Origin: CAZCWX01 sp964502465
GTDB lineage: Bacteria; Desulfobacterota; Binatia; Bin18
Direction: 5' to 3'
DNA: 5,552 nt
Assembly (NCBI GenBank): GCA_964502465.1
Contig: CAZCWX010000528.1
Span: forward strand, 1-5,552
Positions 5,292 through 5,552 of this stretch are shown piece by piece (position 1 is the stretch's first letter; each line of letters starts with the position of its first letter). Made by a program: the position numbers and the translations under genes. A model generated the notes under the pieces. The model had not been told where the DNA came from and did no database searches. It saw only the letters and a list, made by a program, of their open reading frames with translations.

Positions 5292-5552
5292 ACGACTGAA
5301 AAGTCGCATCGTCAGTATACCAATGTCATGTGGTTCGATTTAGGTATTGAAAATGAAAAACTTGACAGCCCCAGAGCAACACGGACACAGAATCGACCCG
5401 GATGTCGTCCAGCACACTCTGTGTACAGCGTTCTCTCATTCCACCTGCTTATCCTCTTGGCGAGAGTTCCAGCGGGAAATCTCCAACAGAGTTACGAACA
5501 TGTTTAATTTTTGAACCAAGGTGATCCACCTGTGGCCATCGCCGCACTTCTA
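5292..5552. other. Non-coding flank, no gene recognised
   Basis: I found no reading frame with recognisable protein features on either strand in these 261 bp. A short GAAA-loop hairpin (CGACT/AGTCG, 5293-5306) directly follows the palindromic repeat. There is an AT-rich stretch at about 5336-5362. ACACAGA (5385-5391) and TCTGTGT (5418-5424) form an inverted repeat that encloses a second one, CGAC/GTCG (5394-5407). A TTGACA at 5362-5367 on the plus strand has no acceptable -10 at 16-18 bp. This may be the edge of another element or the flank of a gene beyond the window. Confidence 0.35.

Noticed and set aside
5082..5309. Minus-strand 75-codon frame containing VIRSAAKNL
   Set aside because: It is a translation of the palindromic repeat and its flank, a familiar spurious hypothetical protein.
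5362..5390. Plus-strand promoter starting with a perfect TTGACA
   Set aside because: No acceptable -10 lies at 16-18 bp, and no plus-strand gene follows in the window.

Overview
The window is about 5.5 kb of bacterial DNA. All four protein genes lie on the minus strand, so they are read from high to low coordinates. Three encode major facilitator superfamily (MFS) transporters and one encodes a luciferase-like (LLM class) flavin or F420-dependent oxidoreductase. Base composition is moderately GC-rich, Shine-Dalgarno sites are clear, and intergenic DNA is fairly loose. Together with an interspersed palindromic repeat at 5233-5291, this suggests a free-living environmental bacterium with a large genome, of the uncultured soil or sponge type. 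I cannot name the phylum from the sequence; Tectomicrobia- or Rokubacteria-like lineages are only a guess.

Layout in transcription order. At 5552-5041 there is about 510 bp with no convincing gene, holding the palindromic repeat, a weak promoter candidate and a strong ribosome binding site. At 5040-3757 lies an ACS-type (organic anion:cation symporter) MFS gene. After 48 bp comes the LLM oxidoreductase at 3708-2608, which carries an N-terminal export signal ahead of an otherwise standard barrel. These two genes very likely share one transcript. A 248-bp gap (2607-2360) follows, with direct repeats, a small hairpin, a weak T-tract, a candidate promoter and a striking dyad next to the ribosome binding site. 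Next come two tandem related MFS genes of the oxalate:formate antiporter / monocarboxylate (OFA-like) type. One is complete at 2359-1100; the other starts at 998 and runs off the left edge. They are separated by 101 bp that contains a perfect GC-rich stem-loop.

As a unit this looks like an uptake and oxidation cassette: carboxylate-type permeases grouped around one oxidoreductase that may act outside the cytoplasm. The substrate cannot be read from the sequence. Most of the window is ordinary accessory metabolism. The points most worth a second look are the apparently exported LLM enzyme, the tandem transporter paralogues, the dyads in front of the 2359 gene and the palindromic repeat upstream of the cluster.
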